Of a DNA stretch of 64,000 nt, positions 1-9,618 are shown piece after piece. The notes under the pieces were generated by a model. It did no database searches. It was not told the origin of the DNA and saw nothing but the letters and a program-made list of their open reading frames with translations. The stretch comes from Agarilytica sp033852165 (GTDB lineage Bacteria; Pseudomonadota; Gammaproteobacteria; Pseudomonadales; Cellvibrionaceae), in NCBI GenBank assembly GCA_033852165.1, contig JAWSUZ010000054.1, positions 62,001-126,000 on the forward strand. Direction: 5' to 3'. The position numbers and the translations under genes were made by a program. Each line of letters starts with the position of its first letter. Positions within the stretch are counted from its first letter, which is position 1.

Positions 1-1070
1 TGGAGTTGGCGTTGTAGCGCCCACTCTAAATGCTCGTAGAGCCAATGATCTTTGTAGCTTGTCATTTTCCCCTGTAACGCTTCAATAATCGCGGGGGACG
101 ATGGGGCATTGCCAAGTCCAACAGACAAGTTTCGTAGCCAATTAATATGGCCAATTCGCCTTATCGGCGAGCCGGCTGTATTTTTCAAAAAAACGTCTTC
201 TGGCCAATTGAATAGCGTTAGCAGTTCCGAATTTTCGAGATGATGGCGTGGCTTAAAGTCGTTTTCTTCAGTAAAACTTGCGTATTTATTCCAGGGGCAA
301 ATCGCTTGGCAATCGTCACAACCAAATACTCGGTTGCCCATTACCTCTCGGTATTCTTCCGGTATCGGACCTTTATTTTCGATCGTTAAATAAGAAATAC
401 AGCGTCGCGCATCTAGAACGTAGGGTTTGGGGAAAGCATCAGTCGGGCAGACCTGAAGGCAAGCCTTACAATCGCCGCAGCGATTTTCTTGGATATGTTG
501 GTTCACAGGTAAGGGGATGTTCGTATACACCTCGCCTAAAAAGAACCAGCTCCCGACTTCCTCGTGAATCAGTAGTGTGTGCTTACCTACCCATCCAAGC
601 CCTGATTGCTCCGCGAGTGGTCGTTCTAATACAGGAGCGCTGTCTACAAATGCTCGCTGGCTAACTCCTTCACAAAGGCTATGTTCTTGGCAGTAATCCT
701 CGATTTTTTTTGCGAGTGTAGCCATGCGTTTACGGATGAGTTTATGGTAGTCCCTACCGAGTGCATAGCGAGAGACATAGGCTTTGTCGGGGGATTTTAA
801 AACTTTAATTTGTTCTGTTTTTGGAGGCAGGTATGCCATACGAGCAGAAATTACGCGCGTCGTACCGGGCAGTAGTTTATCGGGCGAAAGTCTCAAATCC
901 TTGTTTTCTAACATCCAGCTCATACTGCCGTGATAATTCGCATCCAGCCATGCTTCAAGCCGTGCTTGTTCTGAGGATACGTCAGCGGAGCTAATGCCGG
1001 TGGCTTGAAAGCCAAGTTCTTGGGCCCAAAGGCTGATTTGATCGGCGAGTATTTGGTAGTCATTGCTCAT
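1..1070 (-). CDS. queG: Epoxyqueuosine reductase QueG (3' end cut by window)
   Basis: Cytosolic iron-sulfur/cobalamin enzyme that reduces epoxyqueuosine to queuosine in tRNA, the last step of queuosine synthesis. I translated the minus strand from ATG at 1068-1070 (MSNDYQIL); the frame stays open for 356 codons to the window edge. It shows the family VDSAPVLER segment and two ferredoxin-type clusters: CGDCKAC followed by CP, and CDDCQAICPWN. The family is usually about 350-380 residues, so little is missing. It is divergent from nnr with a 192-base gap, the usual neighbourhood for queG in gammaproteobacteria. Confidence 0.95.
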   Translation of the reverse strand, partial: MSNDYQILADQISLWAQELGFQATGISSADVSSEQARLEAWLDANYHGSMSWMLENKDLRLSPDKLLPGTTRVISARMAYLPPKTEQIKVLKSPDKAYVSRYALGRDYHKLIRKRMATLAKKIEDYCQEHSLCEGVSQRAFVDSAPVLERPLAEQSGLGWVGKHTLLIHEEVGSWFFLGEVYTNIPLPVNQHIQENRCGDCKACLQVCPTDAFPKPYVLDARRCISYLTIENKGPIPEEYREVMGNRVFGCDDCQAICPWNKYASFTEENDFKPRHHLENSELLTLFNWPEDVFLKNTAGSPIRRIGHINWLRNLSVGLGNAPSSPAIIEALQGKMTSYKDHWLYEHLEWALQRQL

Positions 1071-1262
1071 GAGGCTATTCTGACGAGCATGGCCAAGAAA
1101 AACCAGTTGTCTCAGCAGGCTTCACATAAATTTAACTTCATTGCGGGCGATGTTGCCAAAATTCGGGCCTTAAAAAGGTGAATCGCTCTCTATCCTTAGG
1201 GGTTGCGCTCCAAACTCACGTATAATTTTAGCTTCATGAATCTCATATTGAGCTAAAACTAA
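1071..1262. other. Divergent intergenic region queG / nnr
   Basis: This gap must hold the promoters of both queG and nnr. Positions 1110-1130 carry TCTCAGCAGGCT then ACATAAA two bases later; nearly the same string occurs at 30799-30817 beside a dispersed inverted repeat. No strong terminator or operator is visible. Confidence 0.4.
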
Positions 1263-2786
1263 ATGCCAGACTGCCTTCCCAATGTTTTATATTCCTGCGA
1301 ACAGGCCCATACGCTAGATTCTCTAGCGATTTCGGAGGCAAACATTCCTGGGATAGTGTTAATGAAGCGTGCTGGTAAAGCGGCATTTGACCTCATTCTA
1401 AAACGCTGGCCGGAAACTAAAAATCTGCTCATTATTTGTGGTGGCGGTAATAACGGCGGTGATGGCTACGTTGTGGCTGGATTGGCGGCTCAGCGTAACC
1501 TAAAGGTTGAATTGTATTCGATTGTGGATGTGGTAACGCTAGACGGGAATGCCGAAAAAGCCAAAGACTATGCGCTAGCACAGGGACTTTCCATTACAGC
1601 TTTATCAGCCTTCTTTTTGAAAGACATATCCTTATTGGACAATACCGTCATCGTTGACGCCATGCTGGGGATAGGTTTTCAGCGTGAGCTTCGTGTGAAC
1701 GTGAGTGAATGCACGAAAAAAATAAACGCATGCTCTTTGCCAGTTATCGCTTTGGATATGCCTTCGGGTTTAAATGGCGATACTGGGGCAGCGGATAAAG
1801 ACGCTGTTCAAGCAGACGTCACGATGACTTTTGTCGGGGTAAAGCAGGGCTTGTTAACGGCCCAAGGGCCAGATGTTAGTGGTGAGCTCTACTTTGACGA
1901 TTTATCGATACCTCAAGATATATACACTCAGTTAGATCGAGTAGGGCCTATAACGCATAGGGTCTCGTCAGTGTTAGCGCTTACTTCCAGAAAGCCCAGC
2001 GCGTATAAAAACAATTTTGGCCATGTGCTAGTGATCGGTGGAGATCTTGGTATGGGAGGCGCTGCTATTCTTGCAGCTGAGGCTGCAATGAGATCTGGTG
2101 CTGGCCTAGTCAGCGTTGCAACTCAAAAAGACCATGTTGCAGCGGCGCTCGCGAGATTACCCGAGGCGATGGTAAAAGGTGTCCATGCTGGGCCTGAGCT
2201 GGAAGACATGATGGATGAGGCCGATGTCGTTATTGTGGGGCCTGGGTTGGGGCAATCTGGCTGGTCACAGCAAATGTTGGTTTTTGCTCTGCAGGGTTCG
2301 CAGCCAAAAGTAATGGATGCGGGTGCGCTAAGCCTATTGGCCCAAGAGGGCTTTGGTGAATACGATTCTTCAAGCTGGGTTATTACTCCCCACCCCGGTG
2401 AGGCATCGCGTTTGTTATCGATGAGCACTCAAGATATTCAAGCTGATCGTTTTTCGTCAGTGAAAGCCTTACAAAAAATGTTTGGGGGTGTTGCGGTGCT
2501 TAAAGGCGCGGGAACCCTTATTTGCGATGGCGATTCGACGTCCTTGGCTCAAGTGGGTAATCCCGGTATGGCGGTGGCTGGAATGGGGGATGTGCTAAGC
2601 GGTGTAATTGCAGCGTTATTGGCGCAAAAACATTCTCTAAAAGATGCTGCGATAAATGGTGTTTGTGCGCATGGAGCGGCGGGTGATCGTGCTGCAGAAG
2701 CCGGTGTTCATGGTCTTCGTGCCAGTGATTTAATGCCGCATCTGCGTTCTGTATTAAATGGTGAAGGTTTAAACGGATCGAAATAA
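1263..2786 (+). CDS. nnr: Bifunctional NAD(P)H-hydrate epimerase / ADP-dependent dehydratase
   Basis: Repairs damaged nicotinamide cofactors: the N-terminal YjeF_N domain (about residues 10-215) epimerises R- and S-NAD(P)HX, and the C-terminal carbohydrate-kinase-like domain (about 230-500) dehydrates S-NAD(P)HX using ADP. Visible motifs are GGGNNGGDGYVVAG near residue 60, TPHPGEA near 375, and GNPGMAVAGMGDVLSG near 432, the dehydratase signature. The 507-residue length fits the fused bacterial form. The stop codon overlaps the tsaE start by one base (TAATG), so the two genes are translationally coupled. Confidence 0.96.
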   Translation: MPDCLPNVLYSCEQAHTLDSLAISEANIPGIVLMKRAGKAAFDLILKRWPETKNLLIICGGGNNGGDGYVVAGLAAQRNLKVELYSIVDVVTLDGNAEKAKDYALAQGLSITALSAFFLKDISLLDNTVIVDAMLGIGFQRELRVNVSECTKKINACSLPVIALDMPSGLNGDTGAADKDAVQADVTMTFVGVKQGLLTAQGPDVSGELYFDDLSIPQDIYTQLDRVGPITHRVSSVLALTSRKPSAYKNNFGHVLVIGGDLGMGGAAILAAEAAMRSGAGLVSVATQKDHVAAALARLPEAMVKGVHAGPELEDMMDEADVVIVGPGLGQSGWSQQMLVFALQGSQPKVMDAGALSLLAQEGFGEYDSSSWVITPHPGEASRLLSMSTQDIQADRFSSVKALQKMFGGVAVLKGAGTLICDGDSTSLAQVGNPGMAVAGMGDVLSGVIAALLAQKHSLKDAAINGVCAHGAAGDRAAEAGVHGLRASDLMPHLRSVLNGEGLNGSK

Positions 2787-3244
2787 TGTCGTCGTGGTCT
2801 ACCTATTTGCCGGATGAGAATGCAACCGTTGCAGCGGGGCGTCGTTTAGGACAGCAACTTGCGTCTGGTGCAATAATATATTTGGAAGGAACTTTGGGGG
2901 CGGGTAAAACGACGTTTTGCCGGGGGGTTTTGAGTGCTTTTGGCCACAATGGCCCGGTTAAAAGTCCCACCTATACCTTGGTTGAACCCTATGAACTAGG
3001 TTCGTCTAGCGTCTATCATTTCGATTTGTATCGTTTGGGAGACCCTGAAGAATTAGAGTTTATGGGGGTGCGTGATTATTTTGTCGGTCAAAATGTCTCG
3101 TTAATTGAATGGCCTTGTCAGGGTCGGGGATTTATTCCTGAAGCCGATTTAGTGGTGAGTTTGAACACCGAAGGCGAAGGCCGTAAGCTAAGTGTCGAAA
3201 GCGGCACAGAACATGGGGTAGCACTATTATCGTTTCTGAAATGA
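2786..3244 (+). CDS. tsaE: tRNA threonylcarbamoyladenosine synthesis ATPase TsaE
   Basis: Small ATPase partner of TsaB/TsaD in forming t6A at position 37 of ANN-decoding tRNAs. The P-loop GTLGAGKT lies at residues 35-42, followed by the family segments KSPTYTLVEPY, YHFDLYRL and LIEWP. The length of 152 is normal. It overlaps nnr by one base and the amidase by four (ATGA), placing it in the middle of a translationally coupled trio. The nnr-tsaE-amidase-mutL-miaA-hfq order is classic in gammaproteobacteria. Confidence 0.95.
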   Translation: MSSWSTYLPDENATVAAGRRLGQQLASGAIIYLEGTLGAGKTTFCRGVLSAFGHNGPVKSPTYTLVEPYELGSSSVYHFDLYRLGDPEELEFMGVRDYFVGQNVSLIEWPCQGRGFIPEADLVVSLNTEGEGRKLSVESGTEHGVALLSFLK

Positions 3245-4584
3245 TCAAGCGGCTGAAGCCGGCTTCTTCATGGACAAAAATCGTTGTATTTTTGCTGCTC
3301 ATGTCATCACTCCAAAATACTTTGGCCGCCGTCATAGAGGGGGCGAGGCTCTGGCGCGCCCCGGAATATACTCGACTTGTTTTTGACCTATCTGGACCGG
3401 TAGACCATCAGCTCTTTGGGTTGAAAGCGCCTTATCGCCTTGTGATTGATCTTGATAAGAGTACCTCTACAGCCGACCTGTCTGGCCTTGATTTTAGCAA
3501 TACGCCCATCGCAAAAATGCGCTTTGGTAAGCGTAACGATACCGGCTTGCGTATCGTGCTTGATATGACCGAGCAAACTAAGCCGCGTAGCTTTGTGCTC
3601 AAAAAGCATTCGGGAAAACCGGATCGGCTCGTTATTGATATCTATGAGGGTAAAACGAAAACCGTTAAAACTGTTCAGGACGTGCGGCCAAAAACTTCTG
3701 CTAAGCGTGACATTCTTATTGCCATCGATGCTGGACACGGCGGGGAAGATCCCGGCTCAATTGGTCCTCGTCGGCTATACGAAAAAACCGTTGTTCTGGC
3801 CATTAGTAAAGCCTTAAAGGCTGCGATTGATCGCGAACCTGGCTTCAAAGCTAAGCTTATTCGCAATGGTGATTATTATGTTGATAATACCAAGCGCCGA
3901 GAAATCGCACGTAAAATGAGAGCAGACTTATTTGTCTCTATACATGCGGATGGGTTTAAAGATCCTCGGGCTAAAGGGGCTTCGGTATTTGCATTATCGC
4001 GTAAAGGCGCCTCGAGCCAGATGGCGAGTATATTGGCGTCAAAAGCTAACGAATCGGATTTGATTGGTGGTTCTGGCAGCGTCAGTTTGATAGGGATAGA
4101 TGATGTTTTAGCGGGTGTCTTGGTCGACCTATCAATGACGGCTACTTTAGCGAGTAGTTTAGACGTGGGGGGGAGAGTGCTGAAAAACATGGGAGGATTT
4201 ACCAAGTTACATAAACGCCATGTAGAGCAGGCGGCATTTATCGTATTAAAATCTCCTGACGTACCCTCAATCCTAGTGGAGACGGGCTTTATTACGAACC
4301 CTGCTGAAGCCAAAAAGCTAAAGTCTCGCAGTCATCAACAAAAATTAGCCAAGGCCATTCTAAAAGGCATTAAAGATTATTTTTATGTGAATACGCCTGA
4401 AGGCTCACTTGTAGCCTGGAAAAAATCGGGCGGTGGTCAAGTCAAATATAAAATTGCACGAGGTGATACGCTTTCGGGCATTGCTCAGCGTTATCGGATT
4501 AGCATTGCAGAGTTGAAGAGTTTAAATAGATTAAAATCCTCCTCTATTCGTATTGGGCAGGTGTTGACCATTCCTGCGACGTAA
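3241..4584 (+). CDS. N-acetylmuramoyl-L-alanine amidase with AMIN and LysM domains (AmiB/AmiC type)
   Basis: Periplasmic zinc amidase that cleaves the peptide stem from peptidoglycan during daughter-cell separation. It has an N-terminal signal peptide (about 1-30, ending TLAA), an AMIN targeting domain (about 32-140), an Amidase_3 catalytic domain (about 157-385) with probable zinc ligands H166 (DAGHGGEDPG), E181 and H235 (SIHADGF) and a VETGFITN motif, and one C-terminal LysM domain (about 402-447; YKIARGDTLSGIAQRY). The LysM tail and position just before mutL match AmiB of Pseudomonas and E. coli; I leave the B/C naming open. The start overlaps tsaE by four bases. Confidence 0.95.
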   Translation: MIKRLKPASSWTKIVVFLLLMSSLQNTLAAVIEGARLWRAPEYTRLVFDLSGPVDHQLFGLKAPYRLVIDLDKSTSTADLSGLDFSNTPIAKMRFGKRNDTGLRIVLDMTEQTKPRSFVLKKHSGKPDRLVIDIYEGKTKTVKTVQDVRPKTSAKRDILIAIDAGHGGEDPGSIGPRRLYEKTVVLAISKALKAAIDREPGFKAKLIRNGDYYVDNTKRREIARKMRADLFVSIHADGFKDPRAKGASVFALSRKGASSQMASILASKANESDLIGGSGSVSLIGIDDVLAGVLVDLSMTATLASSLDVGGRVLKNMGGFTKLHKRHVEQAAFIVLKSPDVPSILVETGFITNPAEAKKLKSRSHQQKLAKAILKGIKDYFYVNTPEGSLVAWKKSGGGQVKYKIARGDTLSGIAQRYRISIAELKSLNRLKSSSIRIGQVLTIPAT

Positions 4585-4766
4585 ATAGATTTTACGGGAC
4601 TGGAGCCGTCAATTATCGTTATATTGTATGAATATCCCTCAATATTGTTTTAGTTGTGTTCGTTGAGTACAGTCTTTGAGCAGCCCTTACTTCCATTATT
4701 TGTCGCAAAGCATACGTTGCTCTGCCAGCGTTTAAACAACTTCTAAAAATTAAATCAGAAAACTAG

Positions 4767-6629
4767 ATGACCTTGCAAACATCCCAGATTCAAAAACTCA
4801 GCCCTCGCCTCGCGAACCAAATTGCGGCTGGTGAGGTGGTCGAGAGACCCGCGTCCGTCATTAAAGAACTCCTCGAAAATAGCATCGATGCAGGAGCTAC
4901 CCAGCTTGATGTCGAAATCGAAGCTGGCGGAGTGAAGTTAATGCGAGTGCGTGATAATGGTTGCGGCATTCTTAAGGACGATTTGTCGCTGGCCTTAAGC
5001 CGTCATGCGACAAGTAAAATTTTACAGCTGGATGATCTAGAAGCTGTAGAAACGTTAGGTTTTCGGGGCGAAGCGTTGGCGAGTATTAGCTCCGTGTCGC
5101 GTCTCACTCTCAGCAGTAATACACTTCCTGAAAGTGGCGGTTGGTCCGTATGTGCAGAGGGGCGTGAAATGGAAACGCAAATAACGCCTGCAGCTCACCC
5201 CAGAGGTTCAACGGTCGAGGTTCGTGATCTGTTTTTCAATACGCCAGCTCGGCGTAAATTCATGCGTACTGAAAAAACCGAATTTAATAAAATTGAGGAC
5301 ATCATTAAGCGTTTGGCTTTGTCACGCTTTGAAATTGGCTTTACCTTAAAAAACAACGGGCGCGTTATTCACAACTGGCGTCCGGCATTGTCGCAAGCAG
5401 AAAAAGAGCGTCGAACGGCGCATATTTGCGGTCCTGCGTTTATAGAAAATGCGCTGTTTCTCGAAATGGAACGGGCCGGTATGCGTTTGTGGGGCTGGGT
5501 AGCGAACCCCACTTTTTCGCGCAGCCAGGCGGATATGCAACACTTCTACGTTAATGGCCGCGCTATTCGTGACCGCTTGGTAACGCACGCAGTGAAGCAG
5601 GCCTATCAAGATGTGCTTTATCATGGTCGTCACCCTGCGTTCGTTCTGTATGTCGATTTAGACCCAGCTAACGTTGACGTTAACGTACATCCAACCAAAC
5701 ACGAGGTTCGTTTTCGTGATGGTCGCCTCGTCCACGATTTTATATTTAGCAGCCTTCATAAAGCCTTGGCGGATATTCGGCCTGATTCTGAAATTTATGA
5801 ATCGTCGCAGTCAGCTAGTCCTGCTGAGCCAGCATTGGCAATGGAGCCTACTCAAGGATCTATGGGCTTTGGCGTTTCTGCTCAAGGGGCTGGGGCGCCG
5901 GGTTCTTCGTCATTTAATTCGGCTCTTAATCCCTCTCCCAGTGTTAGTGAACAAGTTTCGCATTATTCCGCATTGGTAAACCCTTCTGTTGGCGGTGGAA
6001 CAGCGCAGTCTCGACCAGTATTAGATGATATGGGTGATTCCGATGTGCCGCCTTTAGGCTTTGCTATTGCCCAGGTGAAAGGCGTATTTATCCTAGCGGA
6101 AAATACAGGGGGTCTCGTCATTGTTGATATGCATGCAGCGCATGAACGGATTACGTATGAACGGCTAAAATGCCAATTTGCAGAGCAGTCTCTTCAGTCC
6201 CAGCCGTTACTTGTACCGCAATCGATAGCGATAAGTGAAAAAGAGGCGAACTGTGCAGAAGACAATCTTGAAGTGTTTACCAGTATTGGCTTTGGTTTAG
6301 AGCGAGCAGGCCCAGAAACAATACTCATTCGCCAAGTTCCTGTGGCGCTATATAAATCGGATGTCGAAAACCTGGTACGAGATGTACTGTCAGACTTGAT
6401 TGAATTTGGTTCAAGTAAACGCATAGAAGAAAATATTAATGCCTTGTTATCCACAATGGCTTGTCATGGCTCCGTAAGAGCTAATCGTCAACTGACCTTG
6501 CCGGAAATGAACGCCTTATTGCGTGATATGGAGGCCACAGAGCGAAGCGGCCAATGCAACCATGGGCGACCCACTTGGACGCAGATGAGCATGACAGAGC
6601 TGGACAAGTTGTTTATGCGAGGTCAGTAA
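4767..6629 (+). CDS. mutL: DNA mismatch repair protein MutL
   Basis: Links MutS mismatch recognition to strand excision. The GHKL ATPase N-terminus shows ELLENSIDAGAT, DNGCGI, RHATSKI and TLGFRGEALASISS. A variable linker rich in Ser/Pro/Gly follows (about 345-425), then the dimerisation/endonuclease C-terminus. DMHAAHERITYE near residue 454 fits the metal-binding endonuclease motif DQHA-x2-E-x4-E with Met for Gln, and ACHGSVRANR plus CNHGRPT complete the C-terminal set. It is therefore probably a nicking MutL of the MutH-independent kind. No clear ribosome-binding site precedes the ATG. It sits 182 bases after the amidase and one base before miaA. Confidence 0.96.
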   Translation: MTLQTSQIQKLSPRLANQIAAGEVVERPASVIKELLENSIDAGATQLDVEIEAGGVKLMRVRDNGCGILKDDLSLALSRHATSKILQLDDLEAVETLGFRGEALASISSVSRLTLSSNTLPESGGWSVCAEGREMETQITPAAHPRGSTVEVRDLFFNTPARRKFMRTEKTEFNKIEDIIKRLALSRFEIGFTLKNNGRVIHNWRPALSQAEKERRTAHICGPAFIENALFLEMERAGMRLWGWVANPTFSRSQADMQHFYVNGRAIRDRLVTHAVKQAYQDVLYHGRHPAFVLYVDLDPANVDVNVHPTKHEVRFRDGRLVHDFIFSSLHKALADIRPDSEIYESSQSASPAEPALAMEPTQGSMGFGVSAQGAGAPGSSSFNSALNPSPSVSEQVSHYSALVNPSVGGGTAQSRPVLDDMGDSDVPPLGFAIAQVKGVFILAENTGGLVIVDMHAAHERITYERLKCQFAEQSLQSQPLLVPQSIAISEKEANCAEDNLEVFTSIGFGLERAGPETILIRQVPVALYKSDVENLVRDVLSDLIEFGSSKRIEENINALLSTMACHGSVRANRQLTLPEMNALLRDMEATERSGQCNHGRPTWTQMSMTELDKLFMRGQ

Positions 6630-6630
6630 G

Positions 6631-7623
6631 ATGTCGCAGGATTTGGGCGAAAAGCTGTTGGCGATAAAAAAACCGTTAGCCATCACCTTGATGGGGCCAA
6701 CTGCCGCCGGTAAAACAGACCTCGCAATTGCGCTATGTGAACGGCTCAATGCGGAAATTATCAGCGTCGATTCAGCTCTTGTTTATCGTGGAATGGATAT
6801 CGGTTCCGCGAAACCGAGCCGGGAAGAGTTGGCCAGAGCACCGCATCGTCTGATTGATATTCGAGACCCGGCTGACCCTTATTCCGTCGCCGACTTTTGT
6901 CGTGATGCACGATCTGAAATGGAGAAAATAATTGCAGGTGGTAAGACGCCGCTACTTGTTGGCGGCACCATGCTGTATTTCAAAGCTTTGCTCGAAGGGC
7001 TATCGCCAATGCCCACTGCTGATGAGGGCGTTCGGCGAGAAATCGAAAAAGAAGCGGAATTACATGGCTGGGAACATATCCATCAAGAATTGATGAAGGT
7101 AGATCCAGAATCGGCGGGCAAGATTCACCCGAATCATTCACAGCGTCTTAGCCGAGCATTAGAGGTTTACCGTATTAGCGGCAAACCAATGTCGAGTTTT
7201 CATGGGGTTATGCGTAATGCGGCTCTTAATGATTATGATTGGGTGCAATTCGCGGTATCCCCTCGCGACCGAAAAGTACTGCATGAACGTATAGCGCTTC
7301 GCTTTAATAAAATGTTAGATCAAGGATTGCTGGACGAAGTGCGTGGCTTAATGGCGCGAGATGATCTTAATCCAGAGCTGCCTGCAATACGGGCTGTTGG
7401 TTATCGTCAGGCGTGGGAGCATTTAAGTGGCGATTATGATTTGAACGAGTGTCGCGAACGAGGAATGGCCGCTACTCGTCAATTGGCCAAGCGCCAATTA
7501 ACCTGGTTACGATCATGGGTTGATCTAAATTGGCTCGATACTCAGGCTCAAAGTGGAGATTTTCATTCAATTGACGAATTAAGCGAAACTATCTTGAAAA
7601 TTCTTCAGAAAGGAGCCATATAA
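6631..7623 (+). CDS. miaA: tRNA dimethylallyltransferase MiaA
   Basis: Transfers a dimethylallyl group to A37 of tRNAs reading UNN codons, the first step toward ms2i6A. The N-terminal P-loop GPTAAGKTDLAIAL is at about 22-35, followed by the family segments DSALVYRGMDIGSAKPS, PHRLIDIRDP and LLVGGTMLYFKAL, and near the C-terminus RAVGYRQAWEHL and TRQLAKRQLTWLR. Length 330 is normal. The start lies one base after the mutL stop, so expression is probably coupled to mutL. Confidence 0.96.
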   Translation: MSQDLGEKLLAIKKPLAITLMGPTAAGKTDLAIALCERLNAEIISVDSALVYRGMDIGSAKPSREELARAPHRLIDIRDPADPYSVADFCRDARSEMEKIIAGGKTPLLVGGTMLYFKALLEGLSPMPTADEGVRREIEKEAELHGWEHIHQELMKVDPESAGKIHPNHSQRLSRALEVYRISGKPMSSFHGVMRNAALNDYDWVQFAVSPRDRKVLHERIALRFNKMLDQGLLDEVRGLMARDDLNPELPAIRAVGYRQAWEHLSGDYDLNECRERGMAATRQLAKRQLTWLRSWVDLNWLDTQAQSGDFHSIDELSETILKILQKGAI

Positions 7624-7856
7624 TATAGACCGCCTGATGGAAATATTGAAAATTTCTATCGGTTGGAATTTGAAATGGGAACTTTTGTCCCGTTTGTTTG
7701 TTATTCGTTATGGTTTCTTGCATCCCTAGGGCTTGATTTGGGTCTGAAAGGTTTTAGACTTTGTTGTTTGTGACAGTTTTGAGCTGTTTCTGAACGCAGT
7801 ATTGTCGATAAACCGGTGGATGTTTTATTTATTTTTTCCTATAAGGAGAGCACCCC

Positions 7857-8114
7857 ATGTCAAAAGGGCACAGCTTACAAGACCCTTACTTAAATGCTTT
7901 ACGCAAAGAACGTATTCCCGTCTCAATTTATCTTGTGAACGGGATTAAATTACAAGGCCAGGTTGAGTCATTTGACCAGTTTGTTGTTTTGCTGAAAAAC
8001 ACAGTGAGCCAAATGGTTTATAAACATGCAATTTCAACAATTGTTCCTTCTCGCCCTGTGCGTGTGCCGATGTTGAACCCAGAAGCGGGTGAAGAAGGGG
8101 AAGGCGGAGAGTGA
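7857..8114 (+). CDS. hfq: RNA-binding protein Hfq
   Basis: Hexameric Sm-like chaperone that pairs small RNAs with mRNAs. It has the standard N-terminus GHSLQDPYLNALRKERIPVS, the Sm1 region (NGIKLQGQVESFDQF) and the Sm2 motif YKHAISTIVPSR. The C-terminal tail is short and acidic/glycine-rich (GEEGEGGE), as in Pseudomonas rather than the long E. coli tail. AAGGAG precedes the ATG. A 233-base gap separates it from miaA, so it probably has its own promoter, and the hflX start follows 12 bases after its stop. Confidence 0.97.
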   Translation: MSKGHSLQDPYLNALRKERIPVSIYLVNGIKLQGQVESFDQFVVLLKNTVSQMVYKHAISTIVPSRPVRVPMLNPEAGEEGEGGE

Positions 8115-8126
8115 TCGGAGTTTTAT

Positions 8127-9449
8127 TTGTTTTTTGAACGCCCCAATTCAGGTGAACTTGCAGTTTTAGTTCACCTGGAGATTGCACGTACTGCACAATC
8201 CAATGATCCTAGAGAGTTGGAAGATTTAGTTCTATCTGCCGGGGGTGACCCGGTAGCCTTTCTCTTGGGCAAAAGAAATGCCCCGGATGCTCGTATTTTC
8301 ATTGGGAAAGGGAAGCTCGAAGAGCTTGTCGAACTGGTGAATTGCCACAGTGCTGAATTGGTTATCTTTAACCATGAGCTTTCTCCGAGCCAAGAGCGAA
8401 ATCTTGAAGAAGTTTTACAATGCCGTGTACTCGATCGTACGGGCCTAATTCTTGATATTTTTGCTCAGCGCGCACGCACTCACGAAGGTAAGCTTCAAGT
8501 TGAACTTGCTCAGCTTGAGCATATGTCGACGCGGCTCATTCGAGGCTGGACTCACTTGGAGCGCCAAAAGGGTGGGATTGGTTTACGTGGTCCGGGCGAA
8601 ACCCAGCTAGAGACCGATAGGCGTTTATTACGTGAACGCATTAAATCCATTAATAAGCGCTTAAATAAAGTTCGTAAACAACGAGCCCAAGGTCGGCGAG
8701 CCAGAACACGTGCAGAGTTACCGACTCTTTCTCTCGTGGGTTATACCAATGCTGGGAAATCAACGCTGTTCAACACGCTGACCGGTGCTGGCGTTTATGT
8801 TGAAAACCAGCTTTTTGCTACGCTCGACCCTACAATGAGAAAGATTGAGTTAGCGGGCGCGGGTACCGCTATCTTGGCGGATACGGTGGGTTTTATTAGT
8901 CATCTACCGCATCGTTTGGTTGAAGCGTTTCGTGCGACCTTAGAAGAGGCGTCTAATGCGGATTTGTTGCTCCATGTCATTGATGTCGTAGATGAGGAGC
9001 GCGCACGGAATGTGGACGAAGTGAATCTTGTCTTAGCTGAGATTGGCGCCAGTGAGCTTCCCCAGCTGTTGGTCTACAATAAGATTGATTTGATTGAGGA
9101 CTACCCTCCTCGAATTGATCGCGATGAAAATGGAAAGCCCGTTTCTGTATGGCTTTCAGCTCAGTCTGATATTGGTTTGGATTTGTTGCTGCAAGCGGTT
9201 ACAGAGCTTGTTAGTGATACGATTATTCAGCGTCGAATCTGCTTGTCTGTATCGGATGGCAGTTTTCGTGCGAGGCTTTATCGTCGAAAAGCTGTTCTAA
9301 ACGAAAATTACCTTCCCGACGGCTCTTGCGAATTAGAAATTCGATTACCTCAGTCTGTTTTGACCCAGCTGCTTGCAGCTGAGAATCTAAACATTGATTC
9401 CTTAGGTGTAAACGACGATGATGCTCAAGATACAAGGTTGGTCAGCTAG
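8127..9449 (+). CDS. hflX: Ribosome-associated GTPase HflX
   Basis: GTPase that splits stalled or heat-damaged 70S ribosomes. The start is a TTG at 8127 with GGAG at 8117-8120, six bases upstream; translation begins MFFERPNSGE, typical of the family. The N-terminal HflX domain contains LIRGWTHLERQKGGIGLRG and ends with a basic helix. The G domain has G1 GYTNAGKST near residue 205, G3 DTVGFISHLP and G4 NKID. Length 440 is normal. It follows hfq closely, as in E. coli and Pseudomonas. Confidence 0.95.
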   Translation: MFFERPNSGELAVLVHLEIARTAQSNDPRELEDLVLSAGGDPVAFLLGKRNAPDARIFIGKGKLEELVELVNCHSAELVIFNHELSPSQERNLEEVLQCRVLDRTGLILDIFAQRARTHEGKLQVELAQLEHMSTRLIRGWTHLERQKGGIGLRGPGETQLETDRRLLRERIKSINKRLNKVRKQRAQGRRARTRAELPTLSLVGYTNAGKSTLFNTLTGAGVYVENQLFATLDPTMRKIELAGAGTAILADTVGFISHLPHRLVEAFRATLEEASNADLLLHVIDVVDEERARNVDEVNLVLAEIGASELPQLLVYNKIDLIEDYPPRIDRDENGKPVSVWLSAQSDIGLDLLLQAVTELVSDTIIQRRICLSVSDGSFRARLYRRKAVLNENYLPDGSCELEIRLPQSVLTQLLAAENLNIDSLGVNDDDAQDTRLVS

Positions 9450-9618
9450 AAAGATTTTGTACGTTCGAATTTCCCCTGTTGATGGTTGTTATCTGCTCAG
9501 TAATTAGCTTGTTAGCATGATAATCATTGGAGGAGTTTAGGTCGTCGGCCAGCCCTCCTTGAAAAATACTAATTCAACTTCATATCGTTAACTTAAAACT
9601 CAGCAATTGGAGAACTCT

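Noticed and set aside
278..664. 128-codon plus-strand frame
   Set aside because: It lies wholly inside queG on the opposite strand, where the protein matches a known family.
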